Of a DNA stretch of 64,000 nt, positions 9,313 to 18,293 are shown one piece after another. The position numbers were made by a program, and so were the translations under genes. Each line of letters opens with the position of its first letter. Position 1 is the stretch's first letter. The notes below the pieces were generated by a model. That model saw only the letters and a program-made list of their open reading frames with translations, was not told the DNA's origin and ran no database searches. Source of the stretch: Anaerolineae bacterium (lineage in GTDB: Bacteria > Chloroflexota > Anaerolineae > Promineifilales > Promineifilaceae); contig JAHDWL010000012.1 of assembly GCA_023384355.1 (NCBI GenBank), forward strand, positions 1-64,000. Reading direction: 5' to 3'.

Positions 9313-9328
9313 GTGCCGGAGTAAGCAT

Positions 9329-10846
9329 ATGCGACCGCACATCCAGGTCCTGGACGAACCGCTGCTGGAGCGGATTATTCATGAAGCGAGACATATTCTG
9401 GCCGAGGTCGGCATGGAGATCCGCGGGACGGAGCTAAGGCAACGCCTGATCGCCGCCGGACTGCCGGTCGACGCCGCGGGTCGGGTCCTCTTCCCGCCCG
9501 ATGTTATCGACGCGGCGCTGGCGACTGCCCCACGTTCCTTCACTCTTTACGATCGCGCCGGCCGGCCGCACGCTGAATTGGGCGGCGACAATGTCCATTT
9601 CGTGCCGGCGTCCAGCGGGCTGAAGATCCTCGACCATCGCACTGGGAAAACGCGCCTGGCCAACACAACCGACTTCACCGAGTACGTGCGCCTCGCCGAC
9701 GGCCTGCCCAACATCGCCTATCTGGCTACGGCTTTTTCGACCAACGACGATATCGAGGCCGAGGTCTCCGATGCCTGGCGATTGTTCCTGTGTCTCACCA
9801 ACTCGCTTAAACCGGTCGTGTCCGGCGCTTTTACCGAGCACGGCGTCGGCCGCATGGCCGAGATGATGGCTCTCTTCCGCCAGGACAAGGCGGATTTGAT
9901 CGCCCGGCCGATGTCGATCTTCACTATCACCGCCACCGGCATGTTCCGCTACAGTGAAGACTCATGCCAGAACATGCTGGACTGCGTCGAGTGGGGTATC
10001 CCGGTGGAGATCGTCCCCGTCACGCTGATGGGTCTTATCGCGCCGGTATCTCTCGTCGGCGCGACAGTCTTCCACACCGTCGACACGCTGGCCGGCGTCG
10101 TCATGGCGCAGATCATCAAGCCAGGCACGCCCGTGCTGTTCGGCGGCGCGCCGGCCGAATTCCACATGCGCGCGGCTACATCGCCCATGCTTGGTATTCA
10201 GGCGCTGCATCTGGACGTGGCCTATGCTGCTGTCGGCAAGGCGCTGGGGCTGCCCACACAGTCCTACATGGCGCTCAGTGACAGCAAGTTTCTCGATGCC
10301 CAGGCTGGGGCGGAGACGTTCGGCAGCGCATTGCTGGCCGCGCTGGCCGGCATCAACTCCGTCTCCGGGCCGGGGATGCTCGATTACGTTCTGACCTTCA
10401 GCCTGCCGAAACTCGTCCATGATGACGATCTGTGCGGTCAGGCGCTCCATTTCGTGCGCGAGATAAAGCCGCTCGACGATTTGCCTACCATCGACCTGGT
10501 GCGGGAAGTGATGGCCGAGCAGCATCTCATTACCGCGGCTCACACCATGGCCCACTGGCCGACGGAGCTTTATATGCCTTCGCCGGTGACGGACCGGGAA
10601 AACCGCGAGAACTGGGCCAAGGCCGGCAGCAAGGACCTGATGCAGCGCACAACTGACGAGGTGGAACGACGCCTGGCGGCCTACTCCCCATTGGACACAG
10701 ACCCGCTTGTCGTGGCCGAGATGGAACGAATCATCACGACCGGCATGAAGAATCCCGCGCCGTTGCCGGAAGTTCCCCGGGCGCGGGAGCAGGCGGCCGA
10801 CGCCTCAGGCGACGACCGGCGACGACGACGGAGGTTCGCGCGATGA
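9329..10846 (+). CDS. MttB-family methyltransferase, complete
   Basis: A complete 505-residue MttB superfamily protein starting [20 protein letters not shown], with GGAG eight bases before the ATG. Core blocks match the homologue at the left edge of the window, such as [19 protein letters not shown] against SSKAADAQAAYEGLWSLW. No internal TAG occurs, so it does not use pyrrolysine. It presumably demethylates a quaternary or tertiary amine such as a betaine. No MttC-type corrinoid protein is adjacent; instead a GcvT-like protein follows, which could pass the one-carbon unit to tetrahydrofolate. The very basic C-terminus ([11 protein letters not shown]) overlaps the start of the IclR gene by four bases (ATGA), implying translational coupling. 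Confidence 0.88.
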   Translation: MRPHIQVLDEPLLERIIHEARHILAEVGMEIRGTELRQRLIAAGLPVDAAGRVLFPPDVIDAALATAPRSFTLYDRAGRPHAELGGDNVHFVPASSGLKILDHRTGKTRLANTTDFTEYVRLADGLPNIAYLATAFSTNDDIEAEVSDAWRLFLCLTNSLKPVVSGAFTEHGVGRMAEMMALFRQDKADLIARPMSIFTITATGMFRYSEDSCQNMLDCVEWGIPVEIVPVTLMGLIAPVSLVGATVFHTVDTLAGVVMAQIIKPGTPVLFGGAPAEFHMRAATSPMLGIQALHLDVAYAAVGKALGLPTQSYMALSDSKFLDAQAGAETFGSALLAALAGINSVSGPGMLDYVLTFSLPKLVHDDDLCGQALHFVREIKPLDDLPTIDLVREVMAEQHLITAAHTMAHWPTELYMPSPVTDRENRENWAKAGSKDLMQRTTDEVERRLAAYSPLDTDPLVVAEMERIITTGMKNPAPLPEVPRAREQAADASGDDRRRRRRFAR

Positions 10847-11670
10847 ACGCGCCTGCGCCGATGCCCGGCACGCAATCCATTCGCCGGGCGGTGACGATGC
10901 TGGAGGCCTTCACCGACGAGCGTCCCTCGTGGTCCGTCAGCGAACTGGCTTTGCGCGTCGGGCTTAATCGGACGACGGTCTACCGCTTGTTGATGGCGCT
11001 TGAGGGCGTCGAGTACGTGTACCGGGATCCGGCCACCGACACCTTTCGCCTCGGTTCCGGGCTGATCGCACTGGGCGGCCGTGCCCAGCGCGCCAACTCG
11101 ATTCGCTCCGTAGCCCTCGATGAGCTGGAAACAATGGCCGCCGACACGGGCGAGACGGCGACGCTGGAGATCATGCACGATCATGAGATGGTCATCATTG
11201 AGGAGATCCCCGGCGAATTTGTGACCAGCGGCAGCCAGCACATCGGCAGCCGTTGGCCGGCCTACGCCACATCGACCGGCAAGGCGATCCTGGCCTGCCT
11301 GCCGCCGGGCGAGCTGGAAGCGGCGCTCGCCCGCCCATTGCGGCCGATGACCGGATTGACGATTACATCCGGCGAGGAATTGCGGGCGCGCCTGGCGGAC
11401 ATCCGGCGACTGGGCTATGCCGTGGCGGCCGAGGAGCTGGAGATGGGCTTCGTCGCCGTAGGCGCGCCGCTGCTGGACGGAAACGGCCGTCCCGTGGCGG
11501 CCATCAGTCTGGGCGGCACGCTGACGCGCATGACCGCCGGGCGAGTTCCCGAAATCGGCGACCGGGTGCGATCCGCGGCCGCCCGTATCTCCCACCGGCT
11601 CGGTTACCGAGACAACAATACAGCCGTGCGTCACCCGGATGCTCCCGCCGATGAGCGGGATGCTGGGTGA
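10843..11670 (+). CDS. IclR family transcriptional regulator
   Basis: A 275-residue regulator. The N-terminal winged helix (residues about 8-65; [20 protein letters not shown], then a helix-turn-helix ending RTTVYRLL) is followed by the IclR effector-binding domain with [17 protein letters not shown] and [18 protein letters not shown]. IclR proteins sense small catabolic metabolites and usually control their own operon. It overlaps the upstream MttB gene by four bases. The palindrome at 9298-9312 is its likely operator. Confidence 0.92.
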   Translation: MNAPAPMPGTQSIRRAVTMLEAFTDERPSWSVSELALRVGLNRTTVYRLLMALEGVEYVYRDPATDTFRLGSGLIALGGRAQRANSIRSVALDELETMAADTGETATLEIMHDHEMVIIEEIPGEFVTSGSQHIGSRWPAYATSTGKAILACLPPGELEAALARPLRPMTGLTITSGEELRARLADIRRLGYAVAAEELEMGFVAVGAPLLDGNGRPVAAISLGGTLTRMTAGRVPEIGDRVRSAAARISHRLGYRDNNTAVRHPDAPADERDAG

Positions 11671-11702
11671 ACCTCGCGGCTCTTAACCTTCTGAGGAGGA
11701 AT

Positions 11703-12902
11703 ATGCCGTTACCGACACCCTTTCATAGCCGGACATCGGCCGTGTGCGACAGCTACGAATGGCGCAACTGGTCGGGCTACCTGTCGGCGGGCATCTACGA
11801 GATGTCCCACGACCGGGAATATTATGCCATTCGTAATAGCGCGGCGCTCATCGATGTCTCCCCGCTCTATAAGTATGAAGTCACCGGCCCCGACGCCGCC
11901 CGGCTGGTAGACCGCGTGATCACTCGCGACGTCACCAGGCAGCGAGTGGGGCAGGTATATTACACGCCGTGGTGTGACACGCAAGGCAAGGTGATCGACG
12001 ACGGCACCGTCTCGCGCCTGGACACGAACCATTTCCGCGTCACCTCGGCCGACCCGAGCGCCCGCTGGTTCCAGGACGTCGGCTATGGCCTGAATGCGAC
12101 GGTAACCAACGTGACCGACGACCTGGCTGCCCTCGCGCTCCAGGGGCCTCTGAGCCGGGCGATCCTTGAACAGGTCGTCGCGGGTATTGACTTCGCCAGG
12201 CTGGCCTATTTCCATCTGGCACACGGCACGGTGGACGGCTTCCCGATCACCATCACCCGTACCGGCTACACGGGCGACCTCGGCTACGAGCTGTGGGTGC
12301 GGCCGGAATATGCCGAACGACTGTGGGATTGCCTGGTCGACAAGGGGTCGGGCTACGGCATCTTGCCGGCGGGGATCATCGCGCTCGACGTCGCCCGCAT
12401 CGAAGCCGGGCTGATCATGCTCGCCGTTGACTATGTGTCGAGCCGGCATGCGGTCATTGAGAGCCAGAAATCATCTCCCTACGAAATCGGGCTGGGTTGG
12501 GCAGTGGCCCGAAAGAAGGGTGATTTCATCGGCCGCCGCGCTCTGGCCACCGAACGGGCGAAAGGCTCAACCTGGGGCTTTGTCGGCGTGCAATACGACT
12601 GGAACGCCCTGGAGCGTTTGTTCGCCGATGAGGATTTGCCGCCGCATGTCGCCGGACGGGCGTCGCGGTCGGCCGTCCCCGTCTATGAGGCGGGCAATCC
12701 CGGCCGCCATATCGGACAGATCACCAGCCACACCTTCGCGCCGATCCTGAAGCAATACATCGGCATCGGCACAGTGCTCAATCCGCACGCCCAAATCGGC
12801 AACCGGGTGGACGTGGAAGTGACCGTCGAATTCAAACGCAAATTATGCCCGGCGACCATCGTGCCGACACCGTTCTTCGATCCGCCACGGAAGAAAGCCT
12901 GA
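11703..12902 (+). CDS. GcvT-like aminomethyltransferase family protein
   Basis: A 399-residue protein of the glycine cleavage T / DmdA / dimethylglycine demethylase family, which moves a one-carbon unit from an aminomethyl donor to tetrahydrofolate. Recognisable blocks are RNSAALIDVSPLYKYEVTGPD, ALQGPLSR, TRTGYTGDLGYELW and the C-terminal IGQITSHTFAPILKQYIGIG. ATG at 11703 has AGGAGG four bases upstream; the earlier GTG at 11667, which overlaps iclR, lacks such a site. No lipoyl-carrier or glycine decarboxylase genes are adjacent, so it is probably not the housekeeping T-protein but a demethylase partner of the MttB or flavin enzymes. Confidence 0.85.
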   Translation: MPLPTPFHSRTSAVCDSYEWRNWSGYLSAGIYEMSHDREYYAIRNSAALIDVSPLYKYEVTGPDAARLVDRVITRDVTRQRVGQVYYTPWCDTQGKVIDDGTVSRLDTNHFRVTSADPSARWFQDVGYGLNATVTNVTDDLAALALQGPLSRAILEQVVAGIDFARLAYFHLAHGTVDGFPITITRTGYTGDLGYELWVRPEYAERLWDCLVDKGSGYGILPAGIIALDVARIEAGLIMLAVDYVSSRHAVIESQKSSPYEIGLGWAVARKKGDFIGRRALATERAKGSTWGFVGVQYDWNALERLFADEDLPPHVAGRASRSAVPVYEAGNPGRHIGQITSHTFAPILKQYIGIGTVLNPHAQIGNRVDVEVTVEFKRKLCPATIVPTPFFDPPRKKA

Positions 12903-12988
12903 TAACGCGGGCGAGCGATGAAGCAAGGGAGCCGGAGAGCAGACAAGCCTCAGGCTCGCGTGTCCTGTCGCCGCCGCAGGAGCTATAG

Positions 12989-14581
12989 ATGAGTAAAAAC
13001 AACGACTACGACGCAATCGTCATCGGTGGCGGCCACAACGGGTTAGTGGCCGCGGCCTATCTGGCCCGGGCGGGCAAGCGTACCCTCGTGCTGGAGAAGC
13101 GGCACCTCGTCGGCGGGGCATCCGTCACCGAGGAGATATTTCCCGGCTTCAAATTCACGGTCTTCTCCTATGTGGTCAGCCTCTTCCGGCCGGAGATCAT
13201 CCGCGATCTGAACTTGCCGGCCCACGGCCTGACGATCCTGCCGCTGGAGAGCACGCTCACCCCTACCTATGACGGCCGGGATTATCTTTACCGCGACGGC
13301 GACCATTACCAGACGTTGCGCAATATCGCCCGCTTCTCGCAGCGCGACGCCGACGCCTATGACGAATACGCGCGCTACATGTATTTTATGGCCAAGGCCG
13401 TGCGCTATATTCTGGGCATCATCCCGCCCGATCCAACGACCTTCAACCCCAGGGATATGATGGGGATGGTGGACATGGCCCGCCACTTCCTGGACCTGCC
13501 CCAGGATCAACTGTACGTTCTGGCCAAGCTCATGACCATGAGCGCGGCCGATTTCGTCGAGCAATGGTTCGAATCGGAGCCGCTCAAGGCTACCCTGTCG
13601 GCCAGTGGCATCATCGGCACCTTCCTCGGCCCGCGCTCCCCGGGCACGGCCTATGTATTGCTGCACCACTACATGGGCGAGATCGACGGGGCTTATCGCG
13701 CCTGGGGATTCCACAAGGGCGGCACGGGTGGCCTGGCCGAAACGCTGGCCCGCGCGGCCCGCGCGCAGGGCGCAGAGATCAGATGCAACGCGGGCGTCGC
13801 CAGGGTCAACGTCCGCAACGGCCGGACTGTCGGCGTGGTGCTGGAAAACGGCGACGAGATCAACGCCCCGCTGGTATTCTCAAGTCTCGACCCGAAACAG
13901 ACGTTCCTCAAGCTGGTGGAACCCACCGCGCTGCCCGACGATCTGGTGAACGCGGTGCGACGCTTCCAGACGGTTGGATCGTCGGGCAAGGTGAACCTGG
14001 CGCTGGATCGCGCGCCGGAGCTGGCGTGCCGGCCGGGAGTCGGCCGCCATCTTGCCGGAGCCATCTCCATGAGCCCTACCCTCGACTACATCGAGCGAGC
14101 CTATGACGACGCCAAGTACGGCAACTTCTCGAAAGAGCCATACATCGACGTCATCATCCCCTCGATGATCGATCCCGACATGGCCCCGCCGGGCAAACAC
14201 GTCATGTCCTGCTTCGTGCAGTACGCGCCGTACAAGCTGGCCGACGGCGAATGGACCGACGCCAAACGGGAAGCCTTCGGCGATGCAGTGGTCGATGTGC
14301 TGGAGCGCGCCTTCCCCGATATCAGGAGCCTCATCCTGCACCGGCAAGTCCTGACCCCGGTCGACATTGAGCGCATCGCCGGTATCACCGAGGGCAACAT
14401 ATTCCACGGCGAGCTGAACCTGTCGCAACTGTTCTTCCTGCGGCCGGCGGCCGGACATGCCAAATATCGAACCCCCATCAAGGGGTATTACCAGTGCGGC
14501 TCCGGCACTCATCCCGGCGGCGGGATCATGGGCGCGCCCGGCCGGTTGGGGGCGCTGGAAGCGTTGAAGGACGGCGCATAA
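12989..14581 (+). CDS. PYROXD2/phytoene-dehydrogenase-like FAD oxidoreductase, copy 1
   Basis: A 530-residue flavoprotein. The N-terminal GGGHNGLVAAAYLARAGK and VLEKRHLVGGA form the dinucleotide fold, and the C-terminal GSGTHPGGGIMGAPG is the characteristic FAD-contacting end of the NAD(P)/FAD-dependent PYROXD2/CrtI-like group. It has an AGGAG ribosome site. The product is a close paralogue of the next gene. With the GcvT-like and MttB genes it suggests oxidation of an amine rather than carotenoid synthesis, because no other carotenoid gene is visible. Confidence 0.85.
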   Translation: MSKNNDYDAIVIGGGHNGLVAAAYLARAGKRTLVLEKRHLVGGASVTEEIFPGFKFTVFSYVVSLFRPEIIRDLNLPAHGLTILPLESTLTPTYDGRDYLYRDGDHYQTLRNIARFSQRDADAYDEYARYMYFMAKAVRYILGIIPPDPTTFNPRDMMGMVDMARHFLDLPQDQLYVLAKLMTMSAADFVEQWFESEPLKATLSASGIIGTFLGPRSPGTAYVLLHHYMGEIDGAYRAWGFHKGGTGGLAETLARAARAQGAEIRCNAGVARVNVRNGRTVGVVLENGDEINAPLVFSSLDPKQTFLKLVEPTALPDDLVNAVRRFQTVGSSGKVNLALDRAPELACRPGVGRHLAGAISMSPTLDYIERAYDDAKYGNFSKEPYIDVIIPSMIDPDMAPPGKHVMSCFVQYAPYKLADGEWTDAKREAFGDAVVDVLERAFPDIRSLILHRQVLTPVDIERIAGITEGNIFHGELNLSQLFFLRPAAGHAKYRTPIKGYYQCGSGTHPGGGIMGAPGRLGALEALKDGA

Positions 14582-14611
14582 TCGGCCGGTGATGGAAAAG
14601 AAGGGATCTCG

Positions 14612-16180
14612 ATGAGCAATAATTACGACGCAATTATCATCGGCGGCGGGCATAACGGCCTGGTCGCCGCGGCAACGCTCGCGAATGCGGGCAAACGCGT
14701 TCTGGTTCTGGAGAAGCGCGACGTCATCGGTGGCGCGGCGGCTACCGAGGAGCTGTTCCCCGGTTACCAGGTGGATACCGGCGTCGCGGACGCGGCCCTG
14801 TTCCAGGACGAAATCGTTCAGAAACTCGACCTCCGCCGGCACGGCCTCACCTTTCATGAAAGTTCGGCGCTCCTCTTCGCACCGCAACCCGACGGCCGCG
14901 CTCTGACCATCTGGCGCGACCAGCCGCGGACAGTGGCCGAGATCGCCCGCTTCAGCGAGCGCGATGCCGCGCAATGGCCCGCATTCAAGCAGCAGGTGGA
15001 GCAGATGACCGGGCTGCTGCGTGGAATGCTCCTGCTGACGCCGCCGGACCTGGCGGGGCTGCATGGTGGGGATCTGATGGCATGGGGACCGCTGGCCCTT
15101 CGCCTGCGACGGCTGGGCGGCGACGACATGATGGAACTCATGCGCGTCCTGCCGATGGCCACCCAGGCCTACCTTGATGAGTGGTTCGAGAGCGATGCCC
15201 TCAAGGGCGCGTTGGGCGGTTCGGCCGTCATCGGCACGGCGCTCGGGCCGCGGAGCGCGGGCACAAACCTCATGTTTCTCTATCAGAACCTGGGGGGACT
15301 GCTAAATCATCGCTTCGTCAATGGCGGCATTGGCCGGCTTTCCGGCGCGCTGGCCGCGGCCGCACAGGCGCGCGGAGCCGTCATTCGCACCGGCGCGGGC
15401 GTCGACAAGGTGCTCATCGAGGGTGACATGGAACCGACGGCCGTCGGAGTTCGCCTTGATAGCGGCGAGGAGATTCGCGCCGCGCTGGTTCTCTCCAACG
15501 CCGACCCGCGCCGGACGCTGTTTGGGCTGGTCGGGCCAACGTACCTTGAGCCGGAGGTCATGAACCATGTGCGCAATATCATCTACCGGGGGACGACGGC
15601 CCGCCTCAATCTGGTGTTGAGCGGCCTGCCGCAATTTGTCGGGCAGACGGATGAGGCGCAGCTCGCCGGACGCATCCGCGTCAGCCCCAGCCTTGACTAT
15701 CTTGAGCGAGCTTACGACGCCTCGAAGTACGGCCGTTATTCGGATCACCCCTATCTGGAAATCTTCATCCCGACCGTCCACGACCGCACCCTGTCGGTGA
15801 ATGGCGATCATATAATGACCGTCACCGCGCAATACGCGCCTTATACCCTGCAAGAGGGCGACTGGGAAGGACAGAGGGAAGCCTACACCGAGGTCATCAT
15901 GGCCACGCTGGAGGCGGCCGCTCCGGGCATTCGATCGCTCGTTCGCCACAGCCGGGCGTTCATGCCGCCGGACCTGGAATGTATCTACGGCCTGACCGAG
16001 GGCAGCATCTATCACGGTCAGATGGGTCTCGACCAGATGCTGGTCATGCGTCCCATCCCCGAATGGAGCCGTTACGAGACACCCATCAGGAATCTCTATC
16101 TGTGCGGGGCGGGCAGCCACCCCGGCGGTGGGGTGACCGGCGCGCCCGGCTATAACGCAGCGCGCGCGGCTCTGGGTTGA
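14612..16180 (+). CDS. PYROXD2/phytoene-dehydrogenase-like FAD oxidoreductase, copy 2
   Basis: A 522-residue paralogue of the preceding gene, 30 bases downstream with an AAGGGA ribosome site. It repeats the same landmarks: GGGHNGLVAAATLANAGKRV, VLEKRDVIGGAA and a C-terminal GAGSHPGGGVTGAPG. The two copies differ throughout the central substrate region, so they may form a heterodimer or act on successive intermediates. It is the last gene of the MttB-IclR operon. Confidence 0.85.
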   Translation: MSNNYDAIIIGGGHNGLVAAATLANAGKRVLVLEKRDVIGGAAATEELFPGYQVDTGVADAALFQDEIVQKLDLRRHGLTFHESSALLFAPQPDGRALTIWRDQPRTVAEIARFSERDAAQWPAFKQQVEQMTGLLRGMLLLTPPDLAGLHGGDLMAWGPLALRLRRLGGDDMMELMRVLPMATQAYLDEWFESDALKGALGGSAVIGTALGPRSAGTNLMFLYQNLGGLLNHRFVNGGIGRLSGALAAAAQARGAVIRTGAGVDKVLIEGDMEPTAVGVRLDSGEEIRAALVLSNADPRRTLFGLVGPTYLEPEVMNHVRNIIYRGTTARLNLVLSGLPQFVGQTDEAQLAGRIRVSPSLDYLERAYDASKYGRYSDHPYLEIFIPTVHDRTLSVNGDHIMTVTAQYAPYTLQEGDWEGQREAYTEVIMATLEAAAPGIRSLVRHSRAFMPPDLECIYGLTEGSIYHGQMGLDQMLVMRPIPEWSRYETPIRNLYLCGAGSHPGGGVTGAPGYNAARAALG

Positions 16181-16200
16181 TGGGCACTGGTGAGTTAACC

Positions 16201-16248
16201 GGGGCGATCGGAGTCAGGTAATTTGCCGTCACCTGCCCCGATCGCCCC
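16201..16248 (+). repeat. Two-tier intergenic hairpin after the amine operon
   Basis: GGGGCGATCGG (16201-16211) pairs perfectly with CCGATCGCCCC (16238-16248). Inside it CAGGT (16215-16219) pairs with ACCTG (16231-16235). No U-run follows, so it is a likely 3'-end or processing structure rather than a proven intrinsic terminator. Confidence 0.5.
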
Positions 16249-16347
16249 ATCAGTTCTCTACATCTATCCTGGACTACTGCGCAACCACCGGGGCATCACC
16301 GCGTAGAGTAAACAGAGCGATATTTTCGCTTCCAGGAGTATGGATAG

Positions 16348-18027
16348 ATGAAACGCAGATTTTGGCTCTGTTTACTCTGTTGCGGCCTCTTGTTCACGGT
16401 CGCGGCCCAGCTTGACAAGTCCTACCGCGCCGAGCGGTTTGACGTTGATGTCCAGGCGCAGGCTGACGGCTCACTCCATGTCAACGAGACAGTGACGTTC
16501 AATTTTGTTGGTGGCCCGTTTTCCTATGTCTTTCGGGAGCCGCCAACCGACCACACGGATGGCGTCGCCGGCATACAGGCCGGGACTGACGGCGTACCAT
16601 GGCCCAACGGCACCGGCCCAGGCGAGGTAGAGATCTCCGGATCGAACCCAGTGAATGTTACTTGGCACCTGTCGCCGACCTCCGACACCACTCAGACGTT
16701 CGATCTCACCTATGACCTATTGGGGGTCGTCCGTCGCGGTGAAGAGGCTGACATTCTCGATTTCCAGGCGCTGCCGGATGAGTATGAGTACGCCATCGAC
16801 AGCAGCCGGGTAACCGTTCACTTCCCTCCCGGCGGACGACTCGTCGCCGAACCGGATATCAGGGCGGGCGACGCAACCGTCATCACCGAAGCCGATCGCG
16901 TCACATTCGATATGCAGAACCTGTCGCCGGGCGACCCATTGGTTGTACGATTGGCGTTTGCGCCGGGAGCTTTCACGGCCGCACCGCCGGTCTGGCAGGC
17001 AGAGCAAGAAAGCCAGAACAGCCTGGCCTGGATTTGGTTCGCGTTAGGAGCCATCATACTGGGCGGCGGAACCCTGGCCTTCTGGCGCGCGGGACGCCCC
17101 TATCTATGGTCCGCACCGAAGGTCAACACATATCTCTATAAACCACCGTTCGAGTTGCCCCCGGCCCTGGCCGGTTATCTCGCCAACCATTCGATCAATT
17201 GGAATCATGGTCTGGCAACACTGTTTGATCTGGCCACGCGCGGATTGGTCGAAATTGAGCAGACGCGCGAGAAAACAATGTTCCGCTCGGCCGAGTTCAC
17301 CCTGACCCGACCCAAGCAAGCTGCGGGATTGCGACCGCACGAGCAGACGCTCATGGATCTGCTGTTCACTGACAAGAACGGTACAGAGCGGGAGAGCATC
17401 GAGCTGTCGGAAATGAGCCGCCTTATAACATCCTCGCGATGGAAGGAATACACCGATGCCCTCAAACTGGAAGCCGATCAAGGGGGATTCGCCGATCCGG
17501 CAGCCCGCGAACGACAGAAGCGTTTGACCATTTGGGGAACGGTGACAGCCCTTCTGGCCATGCCGCTCTTTGTCGCGGCGTTCCTGATGAGCGACCTCTT
17601 CGGCATGTGGACGCTCATCACGGTCGGCGCCGTTTTCCTCGTGGGCATCATTGGGTTAATCATCGCTGCGTCCATGTCGCCTCTGTCAGCCAAGGGGCAG
17701 CAGTACGCCGCAGCGTTCGAGCCATTCCGCCGGATGTTGATCGACGTCGCCAGGGGTAAGGCCGATTTACCCGATCCAACCTACTACCACGCCTATTTGC
17801 CCTACGCTACCGCCTATGGACAGGCCGTACAATGGGTCAAGGATCAGGCGAAAAGCGATTATCAGGCTGTGCCCGAATATTTCCGGGCCGCCGAGGCGAG
17901 CGGCGCAGAGATGGCCGCGTTCATCGCCGTCATTGCAACTGCGTCCAGCTCCGGCGGATCGGCCGGCGCGGCAGCAGGAGCGGCAGGTGCAGGGACCGCT
18001 GGCGGTGGGGCGAGCGGGGCGGGCTAA
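16348..18027 (+). CDS. DUF2207 domain membrane protein
   Basis: A 559-residue protein. A signal peptide (MKRRFWLCLLCCGLLFTVAA) is followed by an extracytoplasmic beta-rich DUF2207 domain (about residues 25-210, with FDVDVQAQADGSLHVNETVTF), a membrane segment near 225-250, a cytoplasmic part containing WNHGLATLFDLATRGLVEIE, two more membrane segments near 395-440 and a flexible Ser/Gly/Ala-rich tail. CAGGAG lies ten bases before the ATG. DUF2207 proteins are widespread predicted membrane proteins of unknown function. The gene appears monocistronic. Confidence 0.85.
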   Translation: MKRRFWLCLLCCGLLFTVAAQLDKSYRAERFDVDVQAQADGSLHVNETVTFNFVGGPFSYVFREPPTDHTDGVAGIQAGTDGVPWPNGTGPGEVEISGSNPVNVTWHLSPTSDTTQTFDLTYDLLGVVRRGEEADILDFQALPDEYEYAIDSSRVTVHFPPGGRLVAEPDIRAGDATVITEADRVTFDMQNLSPGDPLVVRLAFAPGAFTAAPPVWQAEQESQNSLAWIWFALGAIILGGGTLAFWRAGRPYLWSAPKVNTYLYKPPFELPPALAGYLANHSINWNHGLATLFDLATRGLVEIEQTREKTMFRSAEFTLTRPKQAAGLRPHEQTLMDLLFTDKNGTERESIELSEMSRLITSSRWKEYTDALKLEADQGGFADPAARERQKRLTIWGTVTALLAMPLFVAAFLMSDLFGMWTLITVGAVFLVGIIGLIIAASMSPLSAKGQQYAAAFEPFRRMLIDVARGKADLPDPTYYHAYLPYATAYGQAVQWVKDQAKSDYQAVPEYFRAAEASGAEMAAFIAVIATASSSGGSAGAAAGAAGAGTAGGGASGAG

Positions 18028-18106
18028 GAATCTATCCCGGCCGGCTCATTGGCACCCTTAACAAAATAGCCGTTAATTTCCTCTTCTCCGTCACCTGTGA
18101 TATGAT

Positions 18107-18137
18107 GCGGGCCACTCCCCATGCGGGGGTGGCCCGC
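18107..18137 (+). terminator. Strong GC hairpin, probable terminator of the DUF2207 gene
   Basis: GCGGGCCAC-T-CCCC pairs with GGGG-GTGGCCCGC around an ATGC loop, 13 pairs with one bulge. It lies 80 bases after the stop. Only a short T-rich stretch (CCTTTCGTT) follows, so termination efficiency is uncertain. Confidence 0.4.
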
Positions 18138-18178
18138 CCTTTCGTTAGTCGTACTGTAAGTTCACGGCGGTAAATTGG

Positions 18179-18191
18179 TAAGGTTACCTTA
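18179..18191 (+). promoter_or_regulatory. Palindrome TAAGGT-T-ACCTTA, candidate metal-regulator box
   Basis: A perfect 13-base inverted repeat about 100 bases before the Na/Pi-like transporter gene. It resembles AGGTTAACCT in the dtxR-feoABC promoter, so both may be read by the same DtxR-type repressor. Confidence 0.35.
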
Positions 18192-18226
18192 TTTCGTTTG
18201 AAAATGGGCCTTATCGGTCGACGCAC

Positions 18227-18245
18227 ATGAATCAGGCTGATTCAT
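18227..18245 (+). promoter_or_regulatory. 19-base perfect palindrome before the transporter gene
   Basis: ATGAATCAG-G-CTGATTCAT has 9-base arms and a single central base, 48 bases before the start codon at 18294. This is the size and position of a dimeric repressor operator. The cognate protein is unknown. Confidence 0.45.
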
Positions 18246-18293
18246 TTCCCAAGTCGTCGATCCTTCAGGCCTCGAAATCGTAAGGACCTCTGC

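Noticed and set aside
9195-9328. Possible cobalamin riboswitch before the MttB operon
   Set aside because: The leader is too short after the predicted transcription start and no B12-box-like sequence was seen.
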